Shown: one piece after another, positions 18,481-26,606 of the stretch
Layout of the letters: the number at the start of each line of letters is the position of its first letter
How positions within the stretch are numbered: the stretch's first letter is position 1
NCBI GenBank assembly: GCA_036502005.1
Contig: DASXZH010000039.1
Span: forward strand, 85,902 to 149,901
DNA: 64,000 nucleotides
Direction of reading: 5' to 3'
Source: DASXZH01 sp036502005
Lineage (GTDB): Bacteria; Armatimonadota; Fimbriimonadia; Fimbriimonadales; Fimbriimonadaceae
Position numbers and translations under genes: made by a program
Notes under the pieces: model-generated
Seen by the model: only the letters and a program-made list of their open reading frames with translations
What the model was told of the DNA's origin: nothing
Database searches by the model: none

Positions 18481-20799
18481 TTACTCCGTGACCGAATCTC
18501 CTCTCCTCTTCCTAAACGGATCGCTGAGAACGATTGCTTTAACTAGCGCGGAAAACTTGTAGCCGTTAGCGGCGGCCTTTTTCTCGATGCCATCGAGAAC
18601 GCATTCATCGGATGCGGTGAGGCCACGGCCAAGGGCGTAGGTCAACAGCTTTTCGCCCAAGGTTCTCACGAATAAGTCTTTTTGGCCAAGAAGGACTGTG
18701 GTCAGCCCAGTTGGGCCATTGAACTTGCGGCCATCGGGCAGTTCGCCGCTGGAATCGATGGGAAACTTCCCTTCTTTATCTCGCCACTTACCGACTCCAT
18801 CAAAGTTCTCCAGCCCAAATCCTAGAGGATCCATGCGAGCATGGCATGCCGCGCAGGCCGGATTTTTGCGGTGCTCCTCCATCATCTGGCGAAGGGTGGT
18901 CACATTGGCGCTAGCCTCCTGTTCGTTAATCACACCAACCCCAGGAGGGGGCGGAGGAGGAGGTGTGCCCAGAATCTCTTCCAGCACCCATTTGCCGCGT
19001 TTTGTGGGCGATGTCCTGGTTGGATTGGAGGTGACGGTGAGAACGCTTGCTTGGGTCAAAATGCCGGCACGCGGCGTGCCATCCAAACTTACTTTCCTGA
19101 ACTGATCCCCGCTGACACCATCGATCCCATAGAGCTTGGCCAGTCGCTCGTTAATGAACGTGTAGCGTCCGTCCAAAAAGTCCACCACGCTGCTGTCGCT
19201 ATCAACCACGCTAGCAAAGAAGTCTTTCGTCTCTTGGGCCATATCCTGACGCATCTGGTCATCAAAGGAGGGATAGGTAGTTTTATCGGGCGAGACGATG
19301 GCCAGCTTCCGTAAAGTTAGCCACTGCGTTGCAAAGTTATCCGACAGAGCTTTCGCTCGCGGATCGCGAAGCATACGCATTGCTTGCTGAACGAGAATAT
19401 CCGGCTTCTCAAGCGAGCCATCGGCGGCGAGGGCAAACAGCTGCCGATCTGGCATGCTGCTCCAAAGGAAATAGGATAGCCTCGATGCCAGTTCGTAGCC
19501 GTTTAACATTCTCTTGGCGCTAGGGTCATTCGGCTTTGGGTCCGTCTCCACCCTAAACAGAAAACTTGGCGAACAGAGCGCCGCCTCGATCCCCACCTGG
19601 ATGCCGCGATCGAACGAATCGCCGTTCTTCATGGCCAAGGGGACATATTGACAGAGCCGCTGAATCTCATCCGTTGTGGCCGGCCGTCGATAGGCAAGAG
19701 CGGCAAACTTGGTGAAGAACGCCTTCGCCGCTGCCGGCTCTTGGCCCGGCGCGGGCTCATTCGGAAGCAGTTGGGACTGGGTTTCTGGGATTGCGAAATC
19801 CGGTTCCTGAGGGCCTTCGATGCTCACGCCAACAACATACAAATTGCGATCTCGATTTTTGGGATCGGGGTCCTTTGCGTTGTAGTAGTCGTTGGTAAAG
19901 GCCACCCCGATCTTATGTGGGCCAGCATAAATCGAGACAGGAATCGAAAAATCTTCCGCATCTTTGAACTTGCGCGACTTCACGTTGAAGCTGCCCAAAC
20001 CTTTCCCGTCCATGGTGATGAGCATGTTGGCCGGGTCAGGGCCGGCCTGGTCGCCGTAGGCCCTTATCTTAACGATGTAGTGGCCGCCCTTCGCGAACTT
20101 GTCCTCAATATAGGCCGTGCCATTGCTAAAGAATCCCAAGGCTTGCTCTTCGGCATGGGCAAACTTCCCCTCGGGAAACTTGAAATCCATCGGATCGAAG
20201 TATTTCGTGTCGCCTTCTCGGAGGACGATCGCTTTTTCTGCCACCTGCTCCGCCGCGTTTAGATACTTCTCCATCAGGAGCGGGGACATGGAAAGAACGT
20301 CGCTGATATTATCGAATCCGTAACCAACATCGTCGTTCGGAAAATCATCTGTGCCTTGAAACTCGACGCCAAGCAGATCATGTACGGTGTTTGCGTATTC
20401 GGCTCTGTTTAGGCGGTGGATGGTTACGCGTCCCGGATCAGCCAGTCCGCATTGGCTGTTCAGCACCTTTTGGATGTAAAGAACAAGCTCTTGGCGGCTG
20501 GATTCCGGGGGCTGCGGACTACCCACCGGCGGCATGTGCTTGGAAGCTAGATAGCGTGTTGCCTGGGTCCACACATCGTTCCCCTTCAGGATCGAGGCTT
20601 CCGACTCATATCTGGTGAAGTCGACGCCAGCCGCAGGCGAGGCGCCTGAGTGGCAAGAGATGCAGTATTTCTTTAGAAAGGGCTTAGCAAGGCCCTCGAA
20701 AGTGGCCGGTTTGGTTTGAGCCGGGCGCGCGTTTGTGAATAGCGTGGCAGCGCCAAAGATCGAAAGCGAAACCGCGAATAGGGTGTTCGACGCCTTCAC
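18481..20799 (-). CDS. Planctomycete-type cytochrome c protein (DUF1587-1595-1592-1588-1585)
   Basis: 772 residues with signal peptide (LFAVSLSIFGAATLF). An N-terminal cytochrome-c-like domain has CISCH at 46-50. In order follow DUF1587 (HRLNRAEYANTVHDLLG), a beta-sandwich insert, DUF1595 and DUF1592 (LASRLSYFLWSSMPD), DUF1588 with a second haem-like site CAACH (649-653; ACHARMDPLGFGLENFD) and DUF1585 at the C-terminus. This is the standard DUF1592 architecture. It is associated with DUF1552 (next gene downstream) and with growth on complex carbohydrates; electron partner and reaction are not established. A Pro-run (PPPPPPPGVG) precedes DUF1588. Confidence 0.92.
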   Translation of the reverse strand: MKASNTLFAVSLSIFGAATLFTNARPAQTKPATFEGLAKPFLKKYCISCHSGASPAAGVDFTRYESEASILKGNDVWTQATRYLASKHMPPVGSPQPPESSRQELVLYIQKVLNSQCGLADPGRVTIHRLNRAEYANTVHDLLGVEFQGTDDFPNDDVGYGFDNISDVLSMSPLLMEKYLNAAEQVAEKAIVLREGDTKYFDPMDFKFPEGKFAHAEEQALGFFSNGTAYIEDKFAKGGHYIVKIRAYGDQAGPDPANMLITMDGKGLGSFNVKSRKFKDAEDFSIPVSIYAGPHKIGVAFTNDYYNAKDPDPKNRDRNLYVVGVSIEGPQEPDFAIPETQSQLLPNEPAPGQEPAAAKAFFTKFAALAYRRPATTDEIQRLCQYVPLAMKNGDSFDRGIQVGIEAALCSPSFLFRVETDPKPNDPSAKRMLNGYELASRLSYFLWSSMPDRQLFALAADGSLEKPDILVQQAMRMLRDPRAKALSDNFATQWLTLRKLAIVSPDKTTYPSFDDQMRQDMAQETKDFFASVVDSDSSVVDFLDGRYTFINERLAKLYGIDGVSGDQFRKVSLDGTPRAGILTQASVLTVTSNPTRTSPTKRGKWVLEEILGTPPPPPPPGVGVINEQEASANVTTLRQMMEEHRKNPACAACHARMDPLGFGLENFDGVGKWRDKEGKFPIDSSGELPDGRKFNGPTGLTTVLLGQKDLFVRTLGEKLLTYALGRGLTASDECVLDGIEKKAAANGYKFSALVKAIVLSDPFRKRRGDSVTE

Positions 20800-21073
20800 T
20801 TGCTTAGTGTATCTGGCTCATGGGGCAATAGGTGAAAAGTGATAAGTGAAAAATGATAGGTGGAGGGACGGAATTGAGCGTCGAGTGTTTAGTTCAAAGG
20901 GGGCAAAGACACTTTAGAGTGCTCGAGCTTGATCGAGCTTTGGCAAGTCGCGACCGAACGCAGTCGCCAGCCAAATCCGACATTTCGCGCCAGACTAAAG
21001 CGCGAACAGGTTCGCGCACTCTAAAACCGGACAATCCCCAATCGAAATCGACAATCGACAATCGAGATTCTCT
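20800..21073. repeat. Repeat-containing gap
   Basis: Heptamer-type text GGTGAAAAGTGATAAGTG (20832 onward) matches one arm of the arrays at 42.5 and 42.9 kb. TTTAGAGTGC near 20912 and GCACTCTAAA near 21015 form an inverted repeat around a 90-bp core. CGATT/AATCG heptamers (21037-21065) adjoin the murQ stop. No gene recognised. Confidence 0.6.
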
Positions 21074-21904
21074 TCATTCGCCGCCGGCGGCGGGGACGGG
21101 CGCGTTCAAAAGGCCAACCACGCGGCGAACGTTCCAACCATGGTTATCCAACATTTCCCAAGCCTCGTCATAAGTCGCCGTGGTGAGATCGTGCACAATC
21201 CGGGCGCATCGCTCTTTAAGCTTCTGGTTCTTCGCCTTAACATCCACCATCAGGTTCTCGATAACCTTGCCCGATAGCACCATTGCGGCGGTGCTGATGC
21301 GGTTCAGAGCCAGCTTCTGCGCGGTGCCGGCTTTTAGCCGAGTTGAACCGGTAAGAACTTCGGGCCCGGTGTTCAAAACGATGCCAAGGTCAGCCTCTTT
21401 AGCCAGAGGAGTGCCTGCGTTGTTCACGATTCCGCACGTCCACAAACCCTTCTGGCGAGCGTGGCGCACGGCGGCAACCACAAACGGCGTACGGCCGCTG
21501 GCAGCGATCCCGATAACGATATCGACAGGCGTAACCGCCATGTCGTTTAAGATCCGCATCGCCTCGTACTCGTTGTCTTCGGCGTCTTCTTTGGCCATTG
21601 AAGCGACCGCGTTGCCGCCCGCAACAATCGCAATAAAGCTCGAGGAGTCTATCCCGAAAGTGGGTGGCATTTCGGCGGCATCGGCGGTGGCAATACGGCC
21701 ACTGGTGCCCGCGCCTACGTAAATGATGCGACCGCCTTCCTGAAACGCAATAGCGGCCTTTTCGGCAGCCACGGCAAGGGGCTTTTCAGCTTCCTGAAGA
21801 GCGCTCATTACGGCTCGTTCCTCTTCATTCATCAAGCGGACGATTTCTCGCGCGCTCATCTTGTCCAAGCCAAAAGATCGGGGATTTCTAGATTCTGTAC
21901 TCAT
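21074..21904 (-). CDS. murQ: N-acetylmuramic acid 6-phosphate etherase MurQ
   Basis: MurQ cleaves the lactyl ether of MurNAc-6-phosphate to GlcNAc-6-phosphate and D-lactate in peptidoglycan recycling. The 276-residue SIS-domain protein has YVGAGTSGRIATADAAEMPPTFG (sugar-phosphate site at 64-70, and E78 in a position typical of a catalytic Glu), GIAASGRTPFV, and the C-terminal STRLKAGTAQKLALN and MVDVKAKNQKL motifs. Its start overlaps the stop of the upstream kinase gene by 4 nt (ATGA), so translation is coupled. Length and motifs are typical. Confidence 0.96.
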   Translation of the reverse strand: MSTESRNPRSFGLDKMSAREIVRLMNEEERAVMSALQEAEKPLAVAAEKAAIAFQEGGRIIYVGAGTSGRIATADAAEMPPTFGIDSSSFIAIVAGGNAVASMAKEDAEDNEYEAMRILNDMAVTPVDIVIGIAASGRTPFVVAAVRHARQKGLWTCGIVNNAGTPLAKEADLGIVLNTGPEVLTGSTRLKAGTAQKLALNRISTAAMVLSGKVIENLMVDVKAKNQKLKERCARIVHDLTTATYDEAWEMLDNHGWNVRRVVGLLNAPVPAAGGE

Positions 21905-22782
21905 CCAGTAGCTTCTTTCGCAAGTATGACAGCCCCCATCACGGGTGCACGTTTTATTCTATGAATATTGATCTGCCTTCCACCTGAGAGTTCTTTAAGC
22001 CTAATCTCTAACTCTGATTCATAGATCGGTGAAATTTTCCACAGTCCTCCCGCTAGACAAACATTTGTTTCTTTCAAGAGTGGAAAATGCTGCTCCGCAT
22101 GGCTTATTACAACAGAAGAGAGTCTTTGCGTTTCATTTAACAGAAAATCCAGGGCGTAGGGCTCCTGAGAGGTGACATCTTGAGCAAACTGGGCGGCGAG
22201 CTTAGCCAGCCTTGGTGCCGGAGGGCCGCCGCGGTAAATGGCAGAAAGGAGAAGCGCCTCGTCGGTGCTGCCAAATAATGGGTTTAGGATGGCTGCCAAT
22301 TGCTGTATATCTTCGCTGTCCAAGTGATGTTGTAGAAACTCTCGTCCGTAGCGAAAAGCTGAGCCGTAATCGCCAAGCAAGTAACCTCTGCCGCCCGATT
22401 TGAAAACGTTAGATTTCGGGCGAGAGCAAACTAAGGAGCCGGTGCCCGCAATCACGCAGATGTCGGTGCCGTTGGGACAGGCGGCTAGGGCCGCACAGTA
22501 ATCCGGCTCGACCCGGATGGCCGAGTTCGGGAAAATTCCTTTTAAAATATTTGCCGCGCGTTCGCCGTCGTCGGGAGTGATAAGCCCGGCAAAGCAGCCG
22601 CAGACGTGGCTGGGAACGGGGCTGTTCCTCAGCGCGCTCTTTATATGATTTCGGAGCAGATCATCCGGCGTCGAAGTTAGGTTTGCCGCGCCAGAGTTGC
22701 CCCGAAATAGAACTTCGTCGTTTTCGTCGGTAGCAAGTGCCCTGGTCGACGAACCGCCGCAGTCTAATCCTAAGTAAATCAT
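21901..22782 (-). CDS. BadF/BadG-type sugar kinase, probable MurNAc/GlcNAc kinase
   Basis: 293-residue ASKHA-fold kinase: phosphate-1 motif YLGLDCGGSSTRA (3-15), phosphate-2 ICVIAGTGSLV and GGRGYLLGDYGSAF, adenosine motif CLAGGLW. The BadF/BadG/BcrA/BcrD family covers N-acetylglucosamine kinases, MurNAc/GlcNAc kinase MurK and benzoyl-CoA reductase activators. Because it overlaps murQ, phosphorylation of MurNAc (and perhaps GlcNAc) to feed MurQ is the likely job. No PTS or anhMurNAc kinase is nearby. Substrate is inferred from context only. Confidence 0.85.
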   Translation of the reverse strand: MIYLGLDCGGSSTRALATDENDEVLFRGNSGAANLTSTPDDLLRNHIKSALRNSPVPSHVCGCFAGLITPDDGERAANILKGIFPNSAIRVEPDYCAALAACPNGTDICVIAGTGSLVCSRPKSNVFKSGGRGYLLGDYGSAFRYGREFLQHHLDSEDIQQLAAILNPLFGSTDEALLLSAIYRGGPPAPRLAKLAAQFAQDVTSQEPYALDFLLNETQRLSSVVISHAEQHFPLLKETNVCLAGGLWKISPIYESELEIRLKELSGGRQINIHRIKRAPVMGAVILAKEATG

Positions 22783-22821
22783 CCCTTTATGTGTGCCTTA
22801 GGACCATCGAGTGATCTTGTG

Positions 22822-22910
22822 TTATCCCGAACTCCGTGTGTTATTTATCCCGAATTCCATGTGCTGTCATCCCGAACTCCGTGGGTTGTCATCCCGAACT
22901 CCGTGTGAGA
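22822..22910. repeat. Four tandem 22-23-bp repeats
   Basis: Units begin at 22822, 22845, 22867 and 22889, each close to TCATCCCGAACTCCGTGTG; the last two differ only at their ends. They lie 40 bp upstream of the kinase start. Confidence 0.75.
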
Positions 22911-22981
22911 GATCTCCTCCATCACTGCTCAGGAAATCTCGAATGCACGGACGCAGTAGGATACCAAACCTCACCAACCTA

Positions 22982-23148
22982 CGGCCCAGACCCATAGGCG
23001 TTAAAATAAGCCACCTTGGCATTCCCGCAGCCACAAACCTCTCCCGAATGGAGAGGTCGGTGAGTCCGCGAACCGGGAGAGGCGCGAGTCGCAAACCTTG
23101 GAAATTATCTCTGGAAGACCTTATTTTAACGCCTATGCGGCCCAGACC
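22982..23148. mobile_element. MITE-like insertion with 18-bp terminal inverted repeats and 11-bp direct repeats
   Basis: CATAGGCGTTAAAATAAG (22993-23010) is repeated as its exact complement at 23120-23137, giving a 145-bp element. It is flanked on both sides by CGGCCCAGACC (22982-22992 and 23138-23148), which looks like an 11-bp target-site duplication. The interior has no coding capacity and contains an AAACCTCTCCCG ... GAACCGGGAGAGGC hairpin block that is also found at 49117-49235. The right flank abuts the stop codon of the DUF1801 gene. Confidence 0.75.
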
Positions 23149-23601
23149 TCACTTCTTCTTTCTGCCTATCGCCTCTTGAACCTTCGCAATATAATCTTTG
23201 GCGGAAACACGGGCGATTGCTTGGCCGATTACTTCTAAAGGTAGCTCCTCTGCTTTTTTGAAGTTTAGGCATGCCTTGCCCATGTCCAATTTCTTTCCAG
23301 CCTTAGCATAGGCGTCTTCAAACCAGGAACGCATTTCTTCGTTGCCATAAATGGTCATCAAATGGAGAGACATGTAGTTTTTCTTGCTCGTGAGAACAGC
23401 TAAAGGCAGGGGGATTTTCGGGTCGCAATGGTATCCGGCAGGATACACGGAGTGCGGCACGTAGTAGCCAACGCCGCCATAAAGGACGCCTTCCTCATAG
23501 TCCTTTGGCAGATGCTTTAGGATGGTCGCCCTCACCGCTTCCATCGACTCGCGGCGGTCCCGCGGGAGGGTCCGGAGATATTCTTCAACACTTTCTGGCA
23601 T
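23149..23601 (-). CDS. DUF1801 domain protein
   Basis: 150-residue protein of the DUF1801/YdhG-like fold: N-terminal VEEYLRTLPRDRRESMEAVRATILKHLP, central PLAVLTSKKNYMSLHLM, and late MGKACLNFKKAEELPLEVIGQAI. Members are small cytoplasmic proteins related to YdeI/YdhG with no established activity. Length is normal. It is 6 bp downstream of the unknown gene 23608-24261 on the same strand. A MITE-like element ends exactly at its stop. Confidence 0.85.
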   Translation of the reverse strand: MPESVEEYLRTLPRDRRESMEAVRATILKHLPKDYEEGVLYGGVGYYVPHSVYPAGYHCDPKIPLPLAVLTSKKNYMSLHLMTIYGNEEMRSWFEDAYAKAGKKLDMGKACLNFKKAEELPLEVIGQAIARVSAKDYIAKVQEAIGRKKK

Positions 23602-23607
23602 ATCTGA

Positions 23608-24261
23608 TTATAGGTTTTTCTCAGGCTTCCAGTCTTCGGGCACGACGAACATGATCATTAGATCTTCCGTTTCGTGGTCCTTGCCGGAAATGTGGCAATG
23701 GTCGTTCGTGACGGACTGCTCCCAAAACGAGGAAAAATGTCGATGCATGAGCTCAAAAGACTTACGATCACCCGAAACGAAAACGGTATTTGCATGCGAG
23801 TGCAAATGAACTAACGGCCTCTCTTCGTATCGCCGTGGCCCTCCATTCGACCTTTGTTCCTGATCTACCTCTGGTATGGAAATCGAGAGTGTTCGGCCCC
23901 TCCCTTTGTCGGCGTATTGCCGGGCATCCTTCCATTCTGATGCCCTGAGTTGGCAAGAATGATGTGACAAGATCAAATCACATGGGGGCGCCACATCTTC
24001 TGCCCAGCCGACCTGGTCCCCGGTTTTCGGAATCCAAACGATCGAATCTATGCTAATGGCAGCTAAGGCCGCCCAAGTTGCCAGTTCGCACATCCCAGTG
24101 AAGTCGGCAAAGATATAACATTCGCCCTCAGACCTAGCTGAGAAAAACGTGCGACTTATTGGCGCGGTCGGTCGGTAAACAGTAATACGATTACCGTTCA
24201 AGGGCACAACAGATTCCATCACCTTCAGATCTGCGTATTTCATTCTCTTAAGATCGTACAT
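23608..24261 (-). CDS. Protein of unknown function (217 aa)
   Basis: No family recognised. Soluble, no signal peptide or membrane helix. It has His clusters (LVHLHSHANTVF; then LMHRHFSSFWEQSVTNDHCHISGKDHETEDL) that could bind metal. A second Met at residue 7 (MKYADLKVMES) may be the real start; no convincing Shine-Dalgarno favours either. Probably cotranscribed with the DUF1801 gene (6-bp gap). Divergent from hmgA. Confidence 0.6.
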   Translation of the reverse strand: MYDLKRMKYADLKVMESVVPLNGNRITVYRPTAPISRTFFSARSEGECYIFADFTGMCELATWAALAAISIDSIVWIPKTGDQVGWAEDVAPPCDLILSHHSCQLRASEWKDARQYADKGRGRTLSISIPEVDQEQRSNGGPRRYEERPLVHLHSHANTVFVSGDRKSFELMHRHFSSFWEQSVTNDHCHISGKDHETEDLMIMFVVPEDWKPEKNL

Positions 24262-24341
24262 CGTGGCCCTTCTAAAGGATCACATTAAAGAATAGTCCCA
24301 GGGCGTAAACTAATCGTAGAAATTCAAAGGAGAATCAAAAC

Positions 24342-25505
24342 ATGGCAAGGTACGTCAGGCTCGGCGAACTTCCCGCAAAGCATCACACCGTTTTTCGAAA
24401 GTCCGATGGAGGGCTTTACTCAGAGCAATTGTTCAGCACCCGCGGGTTTAGCGGCCCACTTTCTACCCTCTATCACATCCATCTGCCCACCGAAGTTTCG
24501 GGCTGGGAAGACCGTGGAGAGGCCATTCCAAAGTTCCTGGACGACGAACCGCTGCGCCATCGTCACCTGAAAACCGCGCAGTTGAAGCCCTGTGGCGATG
24601 CCATCGATGGCCGAGTCCCGCTCATGGGGAACCAGGATGTCATCTGGTCACAGGCGAATGTCGCTGACCAGATGGATTACTACTACAAGAACTCCGAAGG
24701 CGACGAACTCCTTTTCATCCACGATGGTTCGGGCAAGATGGAGTCTCTGTTTGGCTCGGTTCAGTTTAAGCCGGGCGACTACCTAGTTATTCCACGCGGC
24801 ACCATCTATAAACTCAACTTCGATTCCTTACCGGTCAAAATGATCGCCATCGTAAGCCACGGGCCCATAGAGGTGCCGAAGCGCTACCGCAATGAATATG
24901 GCCAACTTTTAGAGCATGCGCCTTATACAGAACGCGATATCCGTCCACCCCAAACGTTGGAAACTCACGATGAGGAAGGCGAATTCAAGGTCCTTATTGC
25001 CGCTCGCGGAAGGCTCACCATGTATACCTACCCTCACCACCCACTTGACGTGGTTGGTTGGGATGGATTTGTATTCCCCTATGCCTTCAACATTAACGAT
25101 TTCTCGCCGATTGTGGGCAAGCTGCACATGCCGCCGCCCACTCATCAAACCTTCCAAGGGCACAACTTTGTGGTCTGCTCGTTCTGCCCAAGAATGCTAG
25201 ATTTCCATCCGGATGCGGTCCCGATTCCTTACAATCATAGCAACGTCGACTCCGACGAGGTGATGTACTACGTTAACGACAAGTATGGAGCCAGGAAAGG
25301 TATCGAAATCGGATCTATCACGCTCCACCCGCTTGGCATTCCCCATGGGCCGCAGCCGGGTACGGTCGAAAAATCGCTTGGCGCGACAAAGACTGAGGAG
25401 CTTGCCGTGATGTTGGACACCTTCCATCCCCTTAAGCTCACGAAAGCCGCTATTGGAATCGAAGACGACGATTACTGGAAAAGCTGGAAGGTCCGCACCG
25501 ACTAA
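24342..25505 (+). CDS. hmgA: Homogentisate 1,2-dioxygenase
   Basis: Opens the ring of homogentisate to maleylacetoacetate in tyrosine/phenylalanine catabolism. 387 residues, slightly shorter than the usual ~430. The core cupin has VGWDGFVFPYAFNINDFSPIVGKLHMPPPTHQTF, then SNVDSDEVMYYV and LHPLGIPHGPQPG, containing the His/Glu/His set expected to bind Fe(II). AAAGGAG at 24326-24332 is a strong Shine-Dalgarno. No fumarylacetoacetase or isomerase gene is adjacent, so it stands alone, followed by a good terminator. Confidence 0.93.
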   Translation: MARYVRLGELPAKHHTVFRKSDGGLYSEQLFSTRGFSGPLSTLYHIHLPTEVSGWEDRGEAIPKFLDDEPLRHRHLKTAQLKPCGDAIDGRVPLMGNQDVIWSQANVADQMDYYYKNSEGDELLFIHDGSGKMESLFGSVQFKPGDYLVIPRGTIYKLNFDSLPVKMIAIVSHGPIEVPKRYRNEYGQLLEHAPYTERDIRPPQTLETHDEEGEFKVLIAARGRLTMYTYPHHPLDVVGWDGFVFPYAFNINDFSPIVGKLHMPPPTHQTFQGHNFVVCSFCPRMLDFHPDAVPIPYNHSNVDSDEVMYYVNDKYGARKGIEIGSITLHPLGIPHGPQPGTVEKSLGATKTEELAVMLDTFHPLKLTKAAIGIEDDDYWKSWKVRTD

Positions 25506-25511
25506 TTAAGA

Positions 25512-25535
25512 ACGGCCCGCCAGAAAGCGGGCCGT
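25512..25535 (+). terminator. Hairpin terminator after hmgA
   Basis: Perfect 9-bp stem ACGGCCCGC/GCGGGCCGT with loop CAGAAA, 6 nt after the hmgA stop, followed by pyrimidine-rich CTCGTCTCTCATTCTCC. It may also serve the convergent gene at 25572. Confidence 0.75.
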
Positions 25536-25571
25536 CTCGTCTCTCATTCTCCCCTTGGCTGTGAAAAGCTC

Positions 25572-25910
25572 TTAGTTGGAGGTGACGTCCAAAACGTGGC
25601 CGTCCTTGGTCACTTGCATCGTCCATGTTTTGTGGTCATGGGCCACCACTTTCGAATAAGCAGCGCCTACTTCCGTGGCGGCGCTGTTTACCACTCGGCT
25701 GCTAAACAAAGTAGCATCCATTTGCGCGAGCTCCCCCGGTCCACTTACACCATACGCACCAGGCACGAAACCCCTGATCATTAATCCCGTAAACATTCCG
25801 GAGACGAAAAGCGCCGCCAGCGTTCTTGGGGTGAACTCAAGCCGGCCGCCCAGCCGGTTGAGGAAGCTCTTGCGTTTCTCCCCGTTGTACTTCCTTGTTC
25901 TCTCTCCCAT
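25572..25910 (-). CDS. Small membrane-anchored protein of unknown function
   Basis: 112 residues from the ATG at 25910. The frame extends to 26144, but that part reads like non-coding sequence. A basic head (MGERTRKYNGEKRKSFLNRLGGRLEF) precedes one membrane helix (TLAALFVSGMFTGLMIRGFV). The outer part includes AQMDATLFSSRVVNSAATEVGA and a short beta domain ending WTMQVTKDGHVLDVTSN. No family recognised. Weak Shine-Dalgarno; ATG at 25919 is an alternative. Confidence 0.5.
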   Translation of the reverse strand: MGERTRKYNGEKRKSFLNRLGGRLEFTPRTLAALFVSGMFTGLMIRGFVPGAYGVSGPGELAQMDATLFSSRVVNSAATEVGAAYSKVVAHDHKTWTMQVTKDGHVLDVTSN

Positions 25911-26283
25911 ACAGAACATACTACAGCGCAGGAATTTTGCATGGTGTAGCCGTTTTCGATGACGATACATGCAATGACAAAAAACCTCAATCCTAGAAAC
26001 TTTGACAGCAAGGAGCCTAGTGGCGCTGCCGCAATCAACCCCGAAGGGTTTCACCAAGGTAGCCGGTGGTTGAGCGAGACAAACGGCGAAAGCCGCGACG
26101 TCGAGCGACACCACCGGTAAGTGACCGTTCCGTCCATTCCGCACCCCGGAGGTGGCGCTACAAATCGATAACGGTTATTCAGCCTGAACACGCTTATCGA
26201 TTTAGTTAAGGGAATGTGACTGTTCCTGTCCGCGAACCCAAGATAGGTCCCGAGGAATTAACCTGAAAAACCTGGGTCTGGGC
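25911..26283. repeat. Gene-free region with two inverted repeats
   Basis: CCGGTGGT/ACCACCGG enclose a CGGC-GAAA-GCCG hairpin at about 26081-26117. AAATCGATAA (26162-26171) and TTATCGATTT (26194-26203) form a second inverted repeat, whose arms resemble those of the element at 58605-58663. No gene seen. Confidence 0.55.
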
Positions 26284-26580
26284 TCAATTTTGTTGTTCGG
26301 TTGTTGCATGGAACCCGCAAACCAAGAACTCAACAGCCTCATCAATCCAGTCGCCCATCCGGTTTTCCCGCAAAGAAACCCAGACTTTGTCTTTCTCGGG
26401 CCACCAAGTGATCTCCAAGGTTCCCTTCTGTCCGGGTTTGCGTAAATGCCAATGGATACAGCCCGCGTATTTGGCGAGAGTAAGAGCCTTTAGATCGAGG
26501 CCCAAATCAGCGGCAATCCGACTGACAATTGCTTCCACGTGTAATTGGTTGCATGGTTCTGCGAGGATCGTCTCTTTCAT
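26284..26580 (-). CDS. Small protein of unknown function (98 aa)
   Basis: Compact alpha/beta composition with a Trp-rich strand pair (IHWHLRKPGQKGTLEITWWPEKDKVWVSL) and helix GDWIDEAVEFLVCG. No signal peptide or family recognised. It is divergent from the GH38 gene with only 26 bp between starts, so their promoters must overlap or the mRNAs be leaderless. Confidence 0.5.
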   Translation of the reverse strand: MKETILAEPCNQLHVEAIVSRIAADLGLDLKALTLAKYAGCIHWHLRKPGQKGTLEITWWPEKDKVWVSLRENRMGDWIDEAVEFLVCGFHATTEQQN

Positions 26581-26606
26581 AACATCAAACCGGTATTCTC
26601 AGCGCA

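Noticed and set aside
19648..20262. 204-aa plus-strand ORF
   Set aside because: Antisense shadow of the DUF1592-type gene.
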